A DNA stretch of 64,000 nt from Synechococcus sp. KORDI-100 (GCF_000737535.1 NZ_CP006269.1:1178001-1242000), one strand, 5' to 3'; shown: positions 1-8,442, counted from the stretch's first letter. The notes: generated from the sequence alone by a model not told the origin. A program made the numbers and translations.

Positions 1-143
1 ACAAAAAATCCAAAGACAGCTGGAAAACGACGTTATTTTTTTTGATTCAATCCACAGGTGCCCGCTGGCCTTGCGCGCTGAGTTGAACTAGCGGAGGCCG
101 AAATGTGATTCAGAGCCTGTAAAAAATGTCACACCAAGACCGG

Positions 144-161
144 TTTACATCTCTTTACAAT
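144..161 (+). promoter_or_regulatory. HLR1-like direct repeat upstream of hli
   Basis: Two TTTACA-type octamers (TTTACATC and TTTACAAT) are separated by two bases, which fits the HLR1 element bound by RpaB in cyanobacteria with one mismatch. It lies about 20 bases before the Hli start codon, as expected for a light-stress-controlled gene. Seen: the repeat. Inferred: RpaB binding. Confidence 0.5.
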
Positions 162-183
162 TGCGTTGCTCTCTAGGTCTTTT

Positions 184-327
184 ATGGCACCCACACCCGA
201 TCCGACCAAGGTCTTCAACGAAAAACTGAATGGCAGACTCGCAATGCTTGGGCTGTCCATTGGGTTAATCACTGAATGGATTACAGGCCAGGGAATTATT
301 CAACAGGTATTTGGAATCTTCAATTGA
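184..327 (+). CDS. hli: High-light-inducible protein (Hli/Scp), 47 aa
   Basis: Small single-helix relative of plant light-harvesting proteins that binds chlorophyll/carotenoid and protects photosystems under stress. The 47-residue reading frame starts at ATG 184 and carries the family signature E-K-L-N-G-R-L-A-M-L-G near residues 13-23, followed by one hydrophobic helix. The Glu, Asn and Arg of the chlorophyll-binding motif are all present. It has almost no N-terminal extension. The HLR1-like repeat upstream supports light regulation. It stands alone, followed by a gene-poor AT-rich stretch. Confidence 0.9.
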   Translation: MAPTPDPTKVFNEKLNGRLAMLGLSIGLITEWITGQGIIQQVFGIFN

Positions 328-718
328 ATTGACCATCTAGATGGATTCAGCTGAAGATTGAAAAAGGTTGTCTTATTCGCAAACTGCATGATCTCGTAAA
401 AAAAGTCTCATAACGTAAAACATTAATATTATTCCTCTTGGTTGTGATTCTGTCATTCACAAATTATTTGCGAAAAGTTTTCTGAACTCCAAAAATCAGA
501 ATTTATTTTTGTGATTGATTGAAACGTATATAGAAATGGATAGGGCATCACGATTAGCTGCTATAACAGTTCAAATTGGATTAAATGGCCTAAGGCACTC
601 GCAAGAAAGTCAGATGTACTCTGCGTCCGTCTACTCAATGATGGTCCACCAGCTCTGATTCAAAAACCATAAAAACTTTTCCAATTTAATAACTTAATCA
701 AAAGGTGATTGAAATTTT
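328..718. other. AT-rich intergenic stretch, no gene seen
   Basis: About 390 bases between hli and the small membrane gene at 719-904. I see only very short frames and no tRNA or clear terminator. Confidence 0.5.
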
Positions 719-904
719 TTACTGATTATCAAGCTTTTCAACGGCTGATTCGATCAGACCCTGAGTATCTGTGTTGAGCGTAGCCACCACGAAAAAAATA
801 ATAGAAACCACTCCTGTCAAAGCAATTGCAAAAGCACTGAGATTGCTCATCTCGAGATTGCCGTAGCTGAATGCGAAATCAGTCATTGATCTCAGGAGGG
901 TCAT
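719..904 (-). CDS. Small single-helix membrane protein, unknown
   Basis: A 61-residue frame starting with ATG at 904. A polar N-terminus is followed by one hydrophobic segment (roughly residues 24-43, with a run such as IALTGVVSIIFFVVA) and a charged C-terminal tail. I do not recognise a family. It lies among short photosynthesis-related genes, so a thylakoid accessory role is possible, but this is inference only. Confidence 0.5.
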   Translation of the reverse strand: MTLLRSMTDFAFSYGNLEMSNLSAFAIALTGVVSIIFFVVATLNTDTQGLIESAVEKLDNQ

Positions 905-1215
905 AATTTATTTGTGTGCTTAGCATACTTTAATGAGGTCATTCAGTACAGGGGTTTTCTGATTTTTGTAACTTGGAGTTCCAGCACATAACAAAGAGAG
1001 AATTTGAACTTAAAAACTTATAATCTTGATGATCGATCTGAAATTTTCCCGTTTGAGCTGAGATTTTGTTTCACCAAAATAAATGAATAAACAGATGGTT
1101 TATTAATAGCGGTGGGGGATCTGGCATGATTCGTTTCTCGATTACTAACGATTCAATTTTATGGATAAAGCTTTATTGGAAATGGTTGTTTGAAATTACA
1201 ATGAGTTAAAGGATG
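905..1215. other. AT-rich intergenic stretch, nothing recognised
   Basis: Roughly 310 bases between two minus-strand genes. No open frame with coding character, no RNA gene and no convincing terminator were seen. Confidence 0.5.
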
Positions 1216-1719
1216 TCATTCAAAGAAGACGCTGTAGATCTCTCGAACAAAAGCGTTGGTGTAAACGAACCAAGCGAATACTGCTCCGCCACAGCCTCCT
1301 AACCAAAAACCGTTCGTGAATTTCCCCCAGCTTGATCGATTGAACAGTTCAAGGGGTGGTTGGGTAACAGTTGGGCCGGGAAGAGGGCTATAAAATGACC
1401 CACCGGCTTGGCCGTAGAGAAAAAACAAGGCAGTGAGAATGTGAATGGCACCAACCGTAGAAAACAGACCGATCAGTGTTCCAAATTCACTTGATCGCAT
1501 TGGTCCCAGGAGTGTGAAGGGCCCATACAGGATGTAGCCGAAGGATGCACCCAGCTGGGCCCCTCTTGTGAAAGGCGAAAGGCCTTGTCGGTACACCGGC
1601 AACTGATTGATCAGAGACTTGATCAGAAAGCTGCTGTTCACTGGTGTAACAAGATCACCGACGCATGGGTCCTGAACCGGCTGGACAAGACTTTTTGGGA
1701 GTCTTGGATTGTTGTTCAT
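1216..1719 (-). CDS. psaL: Photosystem I subunit XI (PsaL)
   Basis: PsaL sits at the trimer interface of photosystem I in the thylakoid membrane. The 167-residue protein shows the family landmarks in order: a Q-D-P-C-V-G-D-L-V-T-P-V block near residues 16-27, an L-P-V-Y-R-Q-G-L-S-P-F-T-R-G block near 40-53, G-Y-I-L-Y-G-P then L-G-P-M-R near 62-76, and two further hydrophobic helices. Length fits cyanobacterial PsaL. The context (ferredoxin, flavodoxin, DoxX) differs from the usual psaL-psaI pairing; I found no psaI next to it. It could be a second, stress-specific PsaL or the only copy in the genome. Confidence 0.85.
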   Translation of the reverse strand: MNNNPRLPKSLVQPVQDPCVGDLVTPVNSSFLIKSLINQLPVYRQGLSPFTRGAQLGASFGYILYGPFTLLGPMRSSEFGTLIGLFSTVGAIHILTALFFLYGQAGGSFYSPLPGPTVTQPPLELFNRSSWGKFTNGFWLGGCGGAVFAWFVYTNAFVREIYSVFFE

Positions 1720-1973
1720 TATTTTCGAAGGTTTACCCCTGATCCATTTATGACAAAAACCTGATTGTTCAAGAGAACTTTTGATCTAGAAACGCGTAAC
1801 AAAAGTTCCTGCTCAAGAAATATTTTAATTCCAATACTGACAAAGACAGCCCATGTTTTAATCGTAATTAACTTGCGCGGATAATAAATGATATGCCTGT
1901 ATGGTAATTATGTATCACTCGTGATGATAATAAGTTCTGCATGAGAATCAAGCGTGGATAAAATAAAATAAAA
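1720..1973. promoter_or_regulatory. Divergent promoter region of psaL and the 1974 gene
   Basis: An AT-rich 254-base spacer between divergent genes. It holds GATAAT-containing stretches near 1880-1896 and 1923-1932 that loosely resemble Fur-box hexamers, but the match to the full consensus is poor. Regulation by Fur is therefore only a suggestion. Confidence 0.3.
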
Positions 1974-2339
1974 ATGACTTACCTCAGCGCGATTATTGGG
2001 CTTTCTTCCATCCTTTGGGTCGCCATCGGAATCGTGACCCATGCAGAATGGACCCAGCGAGTATTTCTCCAGGAATCATCGAAAATCAAAAACCAGAATA
2101 TAATGATTCAAAAATATGGATACAGCGCAATCTCAGGTTCCAGAAATCTTAAATTAAAGAAGGGCTTTGTCTTTGGTTACTGGGATGAGATCAATCAATC
2201 TGAAGACTTGGACATCCCGAGCGTTAAAAGTCCAGTTATTTTTGATTTGGTCAATGTCAGCCTCACTATATTCACATCTACGGCAGTCCTGATTATTTTA
2301 GGCAAGGGAACATTTGCCACACTGGGCTTTTCATACTAG
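1974..2339 (+). CDS. Membrane protein with two terminal helices, unknown
   Basis: 121 residues from ATG 1974. One hydrophobic helix lies at the N-terminus (about residues 4-23) and another near the C-terminus (about 94-113), separated by a polar, lysine-rich middle of about 65 residues. No family was recognised. It is divergent from psaL and may share its control region. Confidence 0.6.
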   Translation: MTYLSAIIGLSSILWVAIGIVTHAEWTQRVFLQESSKIKNQNIMIQKYGYSAISGSRNLKLKKGFVFGYWDEINQSEDLDIPSVKSPVIFDLVNVSLTIFTSTAVLIILGKGTFATLGFSY

Positions 2340-2524
2340 ATTTTGAGCCATAACTTTTTTTACACGAAATAGTGATAAAATATGGCTTGGAATTAAATGT
2401 GTCTATCAAGATGGCATCATCATAATTTTCATTTGATCAAAAATGAATACAGATATTAGTGAACTCGTGAAGACATACAAGTAAAGAAACAAGTAAAGGC
2501 AGTTTTTATTTGACATAATTAATG

Positions 2525-3001
2525 CTATGCCAACCACCTAATGTTTTCTGGAATGTACCTGGAAAGCGAATGCTTGACACTAAATTGCCCTGCATCTGAA
2601 ACCATTAAAGTAAGATACGCAATCAGATATAAAGAAGATGTCTCATACTCATAGTTGTGGGCTTCTACGATTGCAAATGGAGCACCTTGCAAACCGCTAT
2701 CAAGAAAATGAAAAACAAGAGCAAATACCATTGTAATTGACAAGCTAATTAGTGCGGGCCTGAAAAAAAATCCAAAGATGACTAGTCCTGACGCTATTAA
2801 TTGTGTGTAGGCGGCTAAATATGTCCAGTACAGATGATTTAATGGGAGATAGTCAAAATACTTATCTATTATAAATGTTGTGAATCCTTGGGGATCGGAT
2901 AGTTTTTCAAGCCCGTGATGGATCATCAAGGTTGATATCGATAATCGAACCAGAACAATCACTCCAGATTCAAGAATCCTGTAGCTAGATTTTGTTTCCA
3001 A
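2525..3001 (-). CDS. DoxX-family membrane protein
   Basis: 158 residues with four predicted hydrophobic segments. Features of the DoxX family are visible: an early R-L-S-I-S-T-L-M-I-H-H-G-L-E-K-L motif (about residues 18-34) and the loop before F-I-I-D-K-Y-F. DoxX proteins are poorly defined and often linked to redox or quinone metabolism. The only start in frame with full helix 1 is TTG at 3001. The gene lies between psaL and ferredoxin/flavodoxin, which fits a redox-stress context. Confidence 0.7.
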   Translation of the reverse strand: METKSSYRILESGVIVLVRLSISTLMIHHGLEKLSDPQGFTTFIIDKYFDYLPLNHLYWTYLAAYTQLIASGLVIFGFFFRPALISLSITMVFALVFHFLDSGLQGAPFAIVEAHNYEYETSSLYLIAYLTLMVSDAGQFSVKHSLSRYIPENIRWLA

Positions 3002-3435
3002 TGTTATTTGGCTGCATCTTTATACTTAACAACGCTGACAGCAGCACGAAAAAGAAATGGTGATAACCTGATGTTGCAAATTTAACAATCCAACGAGCAA
3101 TAACCACATCCTCCCCTCATTCACGGGGGAAATTTGTAACTATTATTTTAATTTCAGGCAAAAATTGTAATCATCCAGTCATGACGCTTGAATGCTCGTC
3201 TGGATATGTTCGTAGCCGTAATACTGTAAGATATTTTTTACTGGGTAATGTAATTAAAAGCACATTCGATCAACAATAAACGTGTAATAAATAATAAATT
3301 TATTCAATCGCCAAGGCGTTGTCATGTACATTTGAAACATATCAATGTTAATGACAGATTCAAAATATTGAGCTTGCTCCCTGGCCATTTATTGAAAATA
3401 TGATCACAATTAAATTGTGACTTCTGATTCGCGAA
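3002..3435. other. Intergenic stretch upstream of ferredoxin
   Basis: About 430 AT-rich bases between the divergent DoxX and ferredoxin genes. It presumably holds both promoters. I saw no open frame of coding character and no clear binding site. Confidence 0.45.
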
Positions 3436-3729
3436 ATGTTGATGCATCAAATCACCATCAAGCTTGATGACAAGAGTCAATCGTTTAAGTGTTCTGAAGA
3501 TCAATACATTCTCGATGCTGCAGAGGAGAGTGGTATCGATCTTCCATATTCATGCAGAGCGGGTGCCTGCTCTACATGTGTAGGAAGAATACTCGAAGGC
3601 ACAGTTGATCAAAGTGATCAGAGTTTCCTGGATGACGACCAACTCGAAGCTGGATTTGCTCTGTTGTGTGTTTGTTATCCAAGCTCGGATTTGGTGATCG
3701 AGAGTGATGTAGAAGATCAGCTTTACTGA
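3436..3729 (+). CDS. petF: Plant-type [2Fe-2S] ferredoxin
   Basis: A 97-residue soluble electron carrier that takes electrons from photosystem I. Four cluster ligands are visible: C-R-A-G-A-C-S-T-C near residues 40-48 (C-x4-C-x2-C) and the distant L-L-C near residue 78. The last loop reads L-L-C-V-C-Y-P, with an extra Cys where Ala is usual. Translation may begin at the second Met (3442). Flavodoxin follows 90 bases downstream, so the two alternative acceptors lie side by side. It may not be the main housekeeping ferredoxin. Confidence 0.9.
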   Translation: MLMHQITIKLDDKSQSFKCSEDQYILDAAEESGIDLPYSCRAGACSTCVGRILEGTVDQSDQSFLDDDQLEAGFALLCVCYPSSDLVIESDVEDQLY

Positions 3730-3819
3730 ATTAAAGGTTAATCGCAGACTTTCTCCGCAGGAGTCTATTCAATAGCCTCGGTTGGATTTTTATTTTTATA
3801 CCACAAACATCTCACCAGA

Positions 3820-4329
3820 ATGAATTTCACGATTGTCTATGCCACGGCCACTGGCCACAGTGAAAATATCGCTGAAAGATTGCATCAACTTATTCCATGC
3901 TCTGAATTAAAAGATCTTGACTATATCGACCAAACAAAGAATTTAACAGCAGCCGAAGCATTGATCTGCTGCATTCCCACCTGGAATACCGGTGCTCTTG
4001 AAAAAAGATCAGGTACTTCCTGGGATCAACATCTGGAGAATATTCGAGGCCTTGATTTTTCAAACACTGTTGTAGCCATTGTTGGACTTGGCGATTCAGC
4101 TGCGTTCGGCAAGTACTTCTGCGATGCAATGGAAGAGTTGTACACAGCCTTTGTGAAGGCCGGGGCAACAATGATTGGACAGGTCCCAATCGATGATTAT
4201 ATTTTTGATTTTTCAAAGAGTAATATCGATGGATTGTTCTGCGGTCTGCCAATTGATGAAGATAATGAATCTGAAAAAACAGAAGGAAGACTCTCGCAAT
4301 GGGTTGCCCAAATCACGTCTCAGGTTTGA
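3820..4329 (+). CDS. isiB: Flavodoxin
   Basis: A 169-residue FMN protein that replaces ferredoxin under iron limitation. The N-terminus I-V-Y-A-T-A-T-G-H-S-E matches the phosphate-binding loop (T-x-T-G-x-T/S), P-T-W-N near residue 55 is the 50s loop, and V-G-L-G-D-S near residues 90-95 is the third FMN-contacting segment. Length is normal for long-chain cyanobacterial flavodoxins. No isiA-like gene is adjacent. Confidence 0.9.
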   Translation: MNFTIVYATATGHSENIAERLHQLIPCSELKDLDYIDQTKNLTAAEALICCIPTWNTGALEKRSGTSWDQHLENIRGLDFSNTVVAIVGLGDSAAFGKYFCDAMEELYTAFVKAGATMIGQVPIDDYIFDFSKSNIDGLFCGLPIDEDNESEKTEGRLSQWVAQITSQV

Positions 4330-4571
4330 GAGATCTATAAATTAAAAATAGCCCTACAATTCACATTTCGATAAAACATGTAGGTATTGATTTTGCTTCG
4401 ATTCTTTGCTCTGTTTCTATTCTACGTGGAAATCACCTTGAACAGAATTCATCACCATTATTGTTCTTCACTCAAAAGCTTAGGGGGCCAGAAATGAGTT
4501 CCTCAAGTAACAAGGCACGAACGCGATACGCCACTTTGTTGCTACAATAGTGCTTTGAATCTGTTTCGCGA

Positions 4572-4715
4572 ATGAGAGAGTTTGGCGCAAGTTATGAGTT
4601 GTCAAGAATGTTCAGGCAAGTGAAGCTACTGCAGCATTGTCATGTGCTGGATCCTGAGAAGCTCTTTCACCAAAAACAAAGAGAGCGATTCATGAGGTTG
4701 TACGGGCAGAAGTGA
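4572..4715 (+). CDS. Possible small basic protein, unknown
   Basis: A 47-residue frame from ATG 4572 to TGA 4715, rich in Lys, Arg, Gln and His, with no hydrophobic segment. It follows a TACAAT box (4542-4547). It overlaps longer minus-strand frames that look less natural. No family recognised; it may be chance. Confidence 0.3.
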   Translation: MREFGASYELSRMFRQVKLLQHCHVLDPEKLFHQKQRERFMRLYGQK

Positions 4716-4744
4716 AACGGTCTCAGTGTTGACGTTTCTTGATC

Positions 4745-4990
4745 TCATTGACGTTGAATAGTCTGCAGTGGTTGATCTGGTGACCGAGCGCGCCCAAGCC
4801 CATAAAGCCTGTTGAACGTCTTGGCCGTTAAATGCGAGTTGAGTCGAATTTCGAGTGTGGTTCGCAGCAGATCTGCAGAATCTTCCAAATGCTTGACTTC
4901 GCAGACCTTGATCTCCTCTCGCTTCATGCGCTGAACCGAATGGACGCGAACAGGCTTTTGCGCGGTGTCTGCAGACCTGTTCGTTGCCAT
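4745..4990 (-). CDS. Hypothetical protein, 81 aa
   Basis: ATG start at 4990. The protein is hydrophilic, with a helical-looking middle (K-R-E-E-I-K-V to L-R-T-T-L-E-I-R-L). Alternative frames overlap it (4626-5126 and 4924-5157 on the same strand), but this one has the most protein-like composition. No family recognised; the region could also be non-coding. Confidence 0.35.
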   Translation of the reverse strand: MATNRSADTAQKPVRVHSVQRMKREEIKVCEVKHLEDSADLLRTTLEIRLNSHLTAKTFNRLYGLGRARSPDQPLQTIQRQ

Positions 4991-5257
4991 TGACTGGCTC
5001 TGGTTTTGGTTTTTTTGATCCCCCCGTACGAGTCAACGTCGCCAATCCGGAGGGCACAGTTTGGAATGCCCTGATGTCTGCATCGTTTCTCAGGCTTCGA
5101 TGGCGTGTCGAGCAATGTCCCGGCAATGTCCATTGAGCACGTCCTCTTGGGAATCATGTCTGAAGCTACAGACCGTCAACTTCCTGAGCTTTCAACAGTC
5201 AACCGACACCATGCTCCGGCAAATCGTCTTGAGCATGAGATGACTATATCAGTACAA

Positions 5258-5395
5258 TTAGCGGTAGAAATCTTCTCTTCTGAGTGGAGTTTTACGACTG
5301 TTGGTACGCACATAGAAAAAAGCCGTAATGGCAACAGCTGCGAGAGGTATCGCAGTTAGGAGAAGAAGTGCGATAGCAGTATAATCTTGGTTCAC
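5258..5395 (-). CDS. Small single-helix membrane protein, 45 aa
   Basis: Start GTG at 5395, stop TAA at 5258-5260. The polar start (M-N-Q-D-Y-T) leads into one hydrophobic helix (residues 7-28, rich in Leu, Ala, Ile), an aromatic F-F-Y-V-R border, and a basic tail with R-K-T-P-L-R-R-E-D-F-Y. This resembles the layout of low-molecular-weight photosystem subunits, but I cannot name it. A plus-strand frame (5105-5359) overlaps and looks like a shadow. Confidence 0.5.
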   Translation of the reverse strand: MNQDYTAIALLLLTAIPLAAVAITAFFYVRTNSRKTPLRREDFYR

Positions 5396-5578
5396 GTCAT
5401 TGAAATTTTCTATACTTTATATCTGGTTGCTATATACTATTGTTTCAATTTTATCTTGTTGGATGGTTCAAATTATTCGTCCACTTGTAACTGCTTGGCT
5501 GCAGCATTGTTGCATCCAAGTCATTGCGAATAAGAGATTAATGAGTCAATTGAGGTTCAATCATGGCTTTCTCGAGGA

Positions 5579-5689
5579 GTGTTTCGTGATCTATTGATAT
5601 GGATCAATTTTTGGTGTTATATTGTTTATACAGGAATTGCAATTGGTGCAATCGCCGCTTTGTATGTTGATTTAGATATTGATCTGTGA
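5579..5689 (+). CDS. Possible tiny membrane protein, 36 aa
   Basis: GTG 5579 to TGA 5689. A short charged start (F-R-D-L-L) is followed by a hydrophobic helix with W-I-N-F-W and G-I-A-I-G-A-I-A-A-L and an acidic end (D-L-D-I-D-L). Size and layout recall small photosystem or cytochrome subunits. The start is uncertain, and it may be chance. Confidence 0.3.
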   Translation: MFRDLLIWINFWCYIVYTGIAIGAIAALYVDLDIDL

Positions 5690-5693
5690 TTGT

Positions 5694-5921
5694 TCAAGTC
5701 TTGCCCATGTTTCGCCTGACTCCACGGCCTTGTTGAAAAGCCTCTAAATCCTTTTTGGCTTCCCACAATTTCGTGAGGCGTTCATGGCTCTGATATTCCA
5801 TCCAGTTGGCTTCAGTTGCCACGACTTTGGCATGAAGGGCTCTTTCGGTTTTGGTTTCAAAACGAATGACGCCTTGATCCAAAGGTGCGTTGCAGAAATA
5901 ATCCCAATTGGGCTCGATCAT
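5694..5921 (-). CDS. Hypothetical soluble protein, 75 aa
   Basis: ATG start at 5921. The N-terminus contains W-D-Y-F-C-N-A-P-L-D-Q-G, followed by a long charged helical region rich in Glu, Ala and Lys (residues 24-62) and a basic tail. Composition is natural for a real small protein. No family recognised. Confidence 0.55.
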   Translation of the reverse strand: MIEPNWDYFCNAPLDQGVIRFETKTERALHAKVVATEANWMEYQSHERLTKLWEAKKDLEAFQQGRGVRRNMGKT

Positions 5922-6155
5922 CTTGTCAGATGTTCAAGATCTCTTGGTAGTCTAGTAATGATTTTTGGCGAGCAAATCGGATTTTACAATATCAAGTAAG
6001 CGGACTTATTTGAGCCAGTTAAATATGTGGCTATAAAATGATAACCGCTGCTGAATTAACTTTACAGCGTTTTTGTTCTAATTGACACTGCTCGTTCATC
6101 GGTCTGATTTAAATTTTATAAGCTGATTAAACCTTTTTGGCTTTCCATTTCGTGT

Positions 6156-6293
6156 ATGGATTTTCGAATTATCGCTGTCGTTTTCCCAATACTTCTGGCA
6201 CTCTCCTGGGCTGGTTACAATATCGGTCGTGCAGCATTGGGACAGATTCAGCTAGCCCTGCTTGATTTCAAGAAAAACACGAGTGACAGATGA
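6156..6293 (+). CDS. psbY: Photosystem II protein Y (PsbY)
   Basis: A 45-residue single-helix subunit at the edge of photosystem II near cytochrome b559. From ATG 6156 the frame shows the family core: hydrophobic residues 4-18, then [15 protein letters not shown] (compare W-A-x-F-N-I-G-R-A-A-L-x-Q in known PsbY), then a charged tail. Its stop codon overlaps the start of the next gene (ATGA at 6290-6293), so the two are translationally coupled. Confidence 0.85.
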   Translation: MDFRIIAVVFPILLALSWAGYNIGRAALGQIQLALLDFKKNTSDR

Positions 6294-6481
6294 AAGTTTC
6301 CTTCAGGTCTATGTTTTTTTTAATCATCTATATCATGATTTGCGCAGGAGTTTTAGTGCTTTCGTCGCGACAGTCAATTCCTCAGCCGACGGGATTGTTG
6401 GTTGTCGCCATGGTGGTCACGCCATTGATCGTTTCGATCTGTGGCGGATTACCGACTGATTGTCTTCGTAAAGCTGATTGA
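6290..6481 (+). CDS. Two-helix membrane protein coupled to psbY
   Basis: 63 residues starting at ATG 6290, overlapping the psbY stop codon by four bases. Two hydrophobic segments (about residues 7-25 and 35-53) are joined by a short polar loop with S-R-Q-S-I-P-Q-P. Coupling to psbY suggests a thylakoid or photosystem II-related role, but I do not recognise the family. Confidence 0.6.
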   Translation: MKVSFRSMFFLIIYIMICAGVLVLSSRQSIPQPTGLLVVAMVVTPLIVSICGGLPTDCLRKAD

Positions 6482-6530
6482 TTCAACGGAATAATTGTTT
6501 TGGCAGGTGAAGTTGATCCTCTGTTTTGAT

Positions 6531-6713
6531 TCAACCAAGGTTAGGTTTGTTCCCCCGTAAGGGAATGCTTTTCAATGTCTGAACCAAAAGTTGTCGCGCA
6601 TCAGAATGGCCTTCATGCGTGGCCCGGGATTTTGCTTTTCCGGCTGTAAAGCTTCGGAAGTTTGTCTCTAAAAACGTGTATTCGAGATTGAAACAGTCTT
6701 GTTTCGGCTTCAT
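6531..6713 (-). CDS. Hypothetical protein, 60 aa
   Basis: ATG start at 6713. A soluble, basic small protein with an N-terminus containing F-N-L-E-Y-T-F-L-E-T-N-F. No membrane segment or known motif. It converges with the psbY pair. Confidence 0.4.
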   Translation of the reverse strand: MKPKQDCFNLEYTFLETNFRSFTAGKAKSRATHEGHSDARQLLVQTLKSIPLRGNKPNLG

Positions 6714-6800
6714 AATTGCGATAATCCTTTGTTCTGCTAAAAGTAAGGAATTCTCATCATGTGTTGTCGTGCGTTAGGCTCCTGCACTGCGTTGGTTGTT

Positions 6801-7016
6801 TCAGAAGATCGATCTCCAGGATTTGTTTCTTGCGATGTAGCTACCCCAAAAATAAATCGTGAGAGCCAATGTCAGTAGGAATCCCATCCCTGTCCCCCAT
6901 TCCAGGGTTTTTTCGACTCCCAGAAAATCGATGCAATGAAAGAATCCTCCACACATGAAAAACATAAAGCCGAGTGCTCTGAATCCTTTGGGAAGGTCAT
7001 GATTGTTTTCAAGCAT
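6801..7016 (-). CDS. Small two-helix membrane protein, unknown
   Basis: I chose ATG 7016 because it overlaps the upstream gene's stop (7009-7011) by eight bases, a common coupling arrangement; a longer frame reaches 7037. About 71 residues with hydrophobic segments near residues 14-33 and 41-60. No family recognised. It forms a two-gene unit with the next entry. Confidence 0.55.
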   Translation of the reverse strand: MLENNHDLPKGFRALGFMFFMCGGFFHCIDFLGVEKTLEWGTGMGFLLTLALTIYFWGSYIARNKSWRSIF

Positions 7017-7284
7017 TGTCAGGCTTCGGGAGAACAAGGCGAATGGCTGTCAACCAGGCCATGCTGATGACGGCGAGTGCTGGTAGGACTGCAACAAAAG
7101 CGCTTGTGGGATCGTCGCTGTTGATGAAAGACTGCAGCAAGGCACTTGTTGCCAGAAAAGCAAAACAAATTGATGTGAATCTTTTTGATGTTATGAGCTT
7201 TGCCATCGATCTGGCCGTCAAAATCTGCGGATCAATCATTTGATAGAGCCATTTATTTTCAGTCTGCCGCGATAACAAGATCAT
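7009..7284 (-). CDS. Small membrane protein, unknown
   Basis: About 91 residues from ATG 7284 (TTG 7293 and inner ATGs at 7239 and 7206 are alternatives). Two hydrophobic segments fill the second half, and the C-terminus is basic (L-V-L-P-K-P-D-N-A). Coupled to the following membrane protein gene. Confidence 0.5.
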   Translation of the reverse strand: MILLSRQTENKWLYQMIDPQILTARSMAKLITSKRFTSICFAFLATSALLQSFINSDDPTSAFVAVLPALAVISMAWLTAIRLVLPKPDNA

Positions 7285-7713
7285 GAAGCGCAATTGATCA
7301 GGTTTGCGGCGTAAAATGATCCATTTGTATGTCCTTTAAAAGCATTGGCATTGGTTTGATAGCCCTGACGATTCGCGCAGGAAACGCGCTCGTTTCACCC
7401 GGAACGATGCCGAGGCTTTTCACAGCTGTCATCAATCACCATCCTGCGACAAGCTGAGGGATCAGCCTTGTTCCTGCCATCTCAACAGCAAAATGCTGAG
7501 GCAGTTGCGTTGCCGGCGGGAGTCCCTGGCTTCTTCATCCTGCTTGGCTGCTGAATGAGTTCTTGAGTCTGCGTGGATTCCGCATCGACGCCATCGTCCC
7601 TGACGCCAATACCTCCGCCGAAGTTCGAGGGCAGGGGCCATTCTCAACGTCTGGTTCTGGTTGCACTGGGGCTGGTTCTGTGGTCAGACCCAGCAACCAG
7701 CCCCGTCTCAGAC
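7285..7713. other. Intergenic stretch downstream of the OmpR-like gene
   Basis: About 430 bases with several overlapping frames in all directions but none with natural protein composition. No RNA gene recognised. Confidence 0.4.
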
Positions 7714-8442
7714 TTACTTTCTGGAACGAGGCTCGCCATCAGGCACAAAGACGTAGCCGTACCCCCAAACCGTCTGGATGTAGCGAGGGCGCGTCGGATC
7801 CGGTTCCACGAGCTTGCGTACCCGCGATATCTGCACGTCCATGCTGCGGCTGTCGGTGTCGCAGCCTGGGCCGCGGGCAAGTTCGATCAGCCGGTCCCGG
7901 GAGAGCGGCCGATGGGGGTGTTGCACGAATGAGGCGAGCAGACTGAATTCGCCACTGGTGATCACCACCGGCACGCCATCCTTGAACAACGTGCGTGCCG
8001 ACAAATCGAGCACGTTCTCTCCGAAGTTCACCTGGCCGCCCTCTGCCACCGGAGTGCCTGCGGGCATGGCGCTGCGACGTCGCAGCACGGCTTCAATACG
8101 GGCCGTGAGTTCCCTCGGCAGAAATGGCTTGCCCAGGTAGTCGTCGGCACCTTGTTCAAGGCCGATGATCCGGTCAACGGCCTCGCCCCGAGCCGTCAGC
8201 ATCACCACCGGAAGGTCATCACCGGCATCCCTCAGTCGCCGGAGGGCTGTGAGTCCATCGTCACCCGGCATCATCAGATCGAGGACAAGCAGATCCGGGC
8301 GTTGAATCTCAAGGCGAGCCTCGAGCTGCTTGACGTCACAGAGGCAGCGCACGTCATAACCCTGGTCAAGCAGGTAAGTCCCGACCATCTTTCGGAGTTC
8401 CGGGTCATCGTCAACGACCCAGACCATCGATGTTCGGGACAT
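7714..8442 (-). CDS. OmpR-family response regulator
   Basis: 242 residues. An N-terminal receiver domain (residues 5-120) has the acidic pair D-D near 11-12, the phosphorylated Asp in L-L-V-L-D-L-M-M-P-G near 55, and the conserved Lys in G-K-P-F near 105. The C-terminal winged-helix DNA-binding domain (about 140-235) has S-G-E-F-S-L-L, S-M-D-V-Q-I-S-R-V-R-K and R-Y-I-Q-T-V-W-G-Y-G-Y-V-F. The C-terminal half resembles proteobacterial OmpR more closely than RpaA/RpaB. No sensor kinase gene lies nearby, so the partner is unknown. Confidence 0.9.
   Translation of the reverse strand: MSRTSMVWVVDDDPELRKMVGTYLLDQGYDVRCLCDVKQLEARLEIQRPDLLVLDLMMPGDDGLTALRRLRDAGDDLPVVMLTARGEAVDRIIGLEQGADDYLGKPFLPRELTARIEAVLRRRSAMPAGTPVAEGGQVNFGENVLDLSARTLFKDGVPVVITSGEFSLLASFVQHPHRPLSRDRLIELARGPGCDTDSRSMDVQISRVRKLVEPDPTRPRYIQTVWGYGYVFVPDGEPRSRK

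Noticed and set aside
1880-1896. Fur box upstream of psaL
   Set aside because: Only the first hexamer matches well; fit to the full 19-base consensus is poor.
4540-4552. GCTACAATAGTGC shared with 62890-62902
   Set aside because: Thirteen identical bases around a TACAAT box can arise by chance; no further similarity around them.
4626-5126. 166-residue minus-strand frame
   Set aside because: Overlaps other frames and its composition (Arg/Ser/Thr-rich, no pattern) suggests chance.
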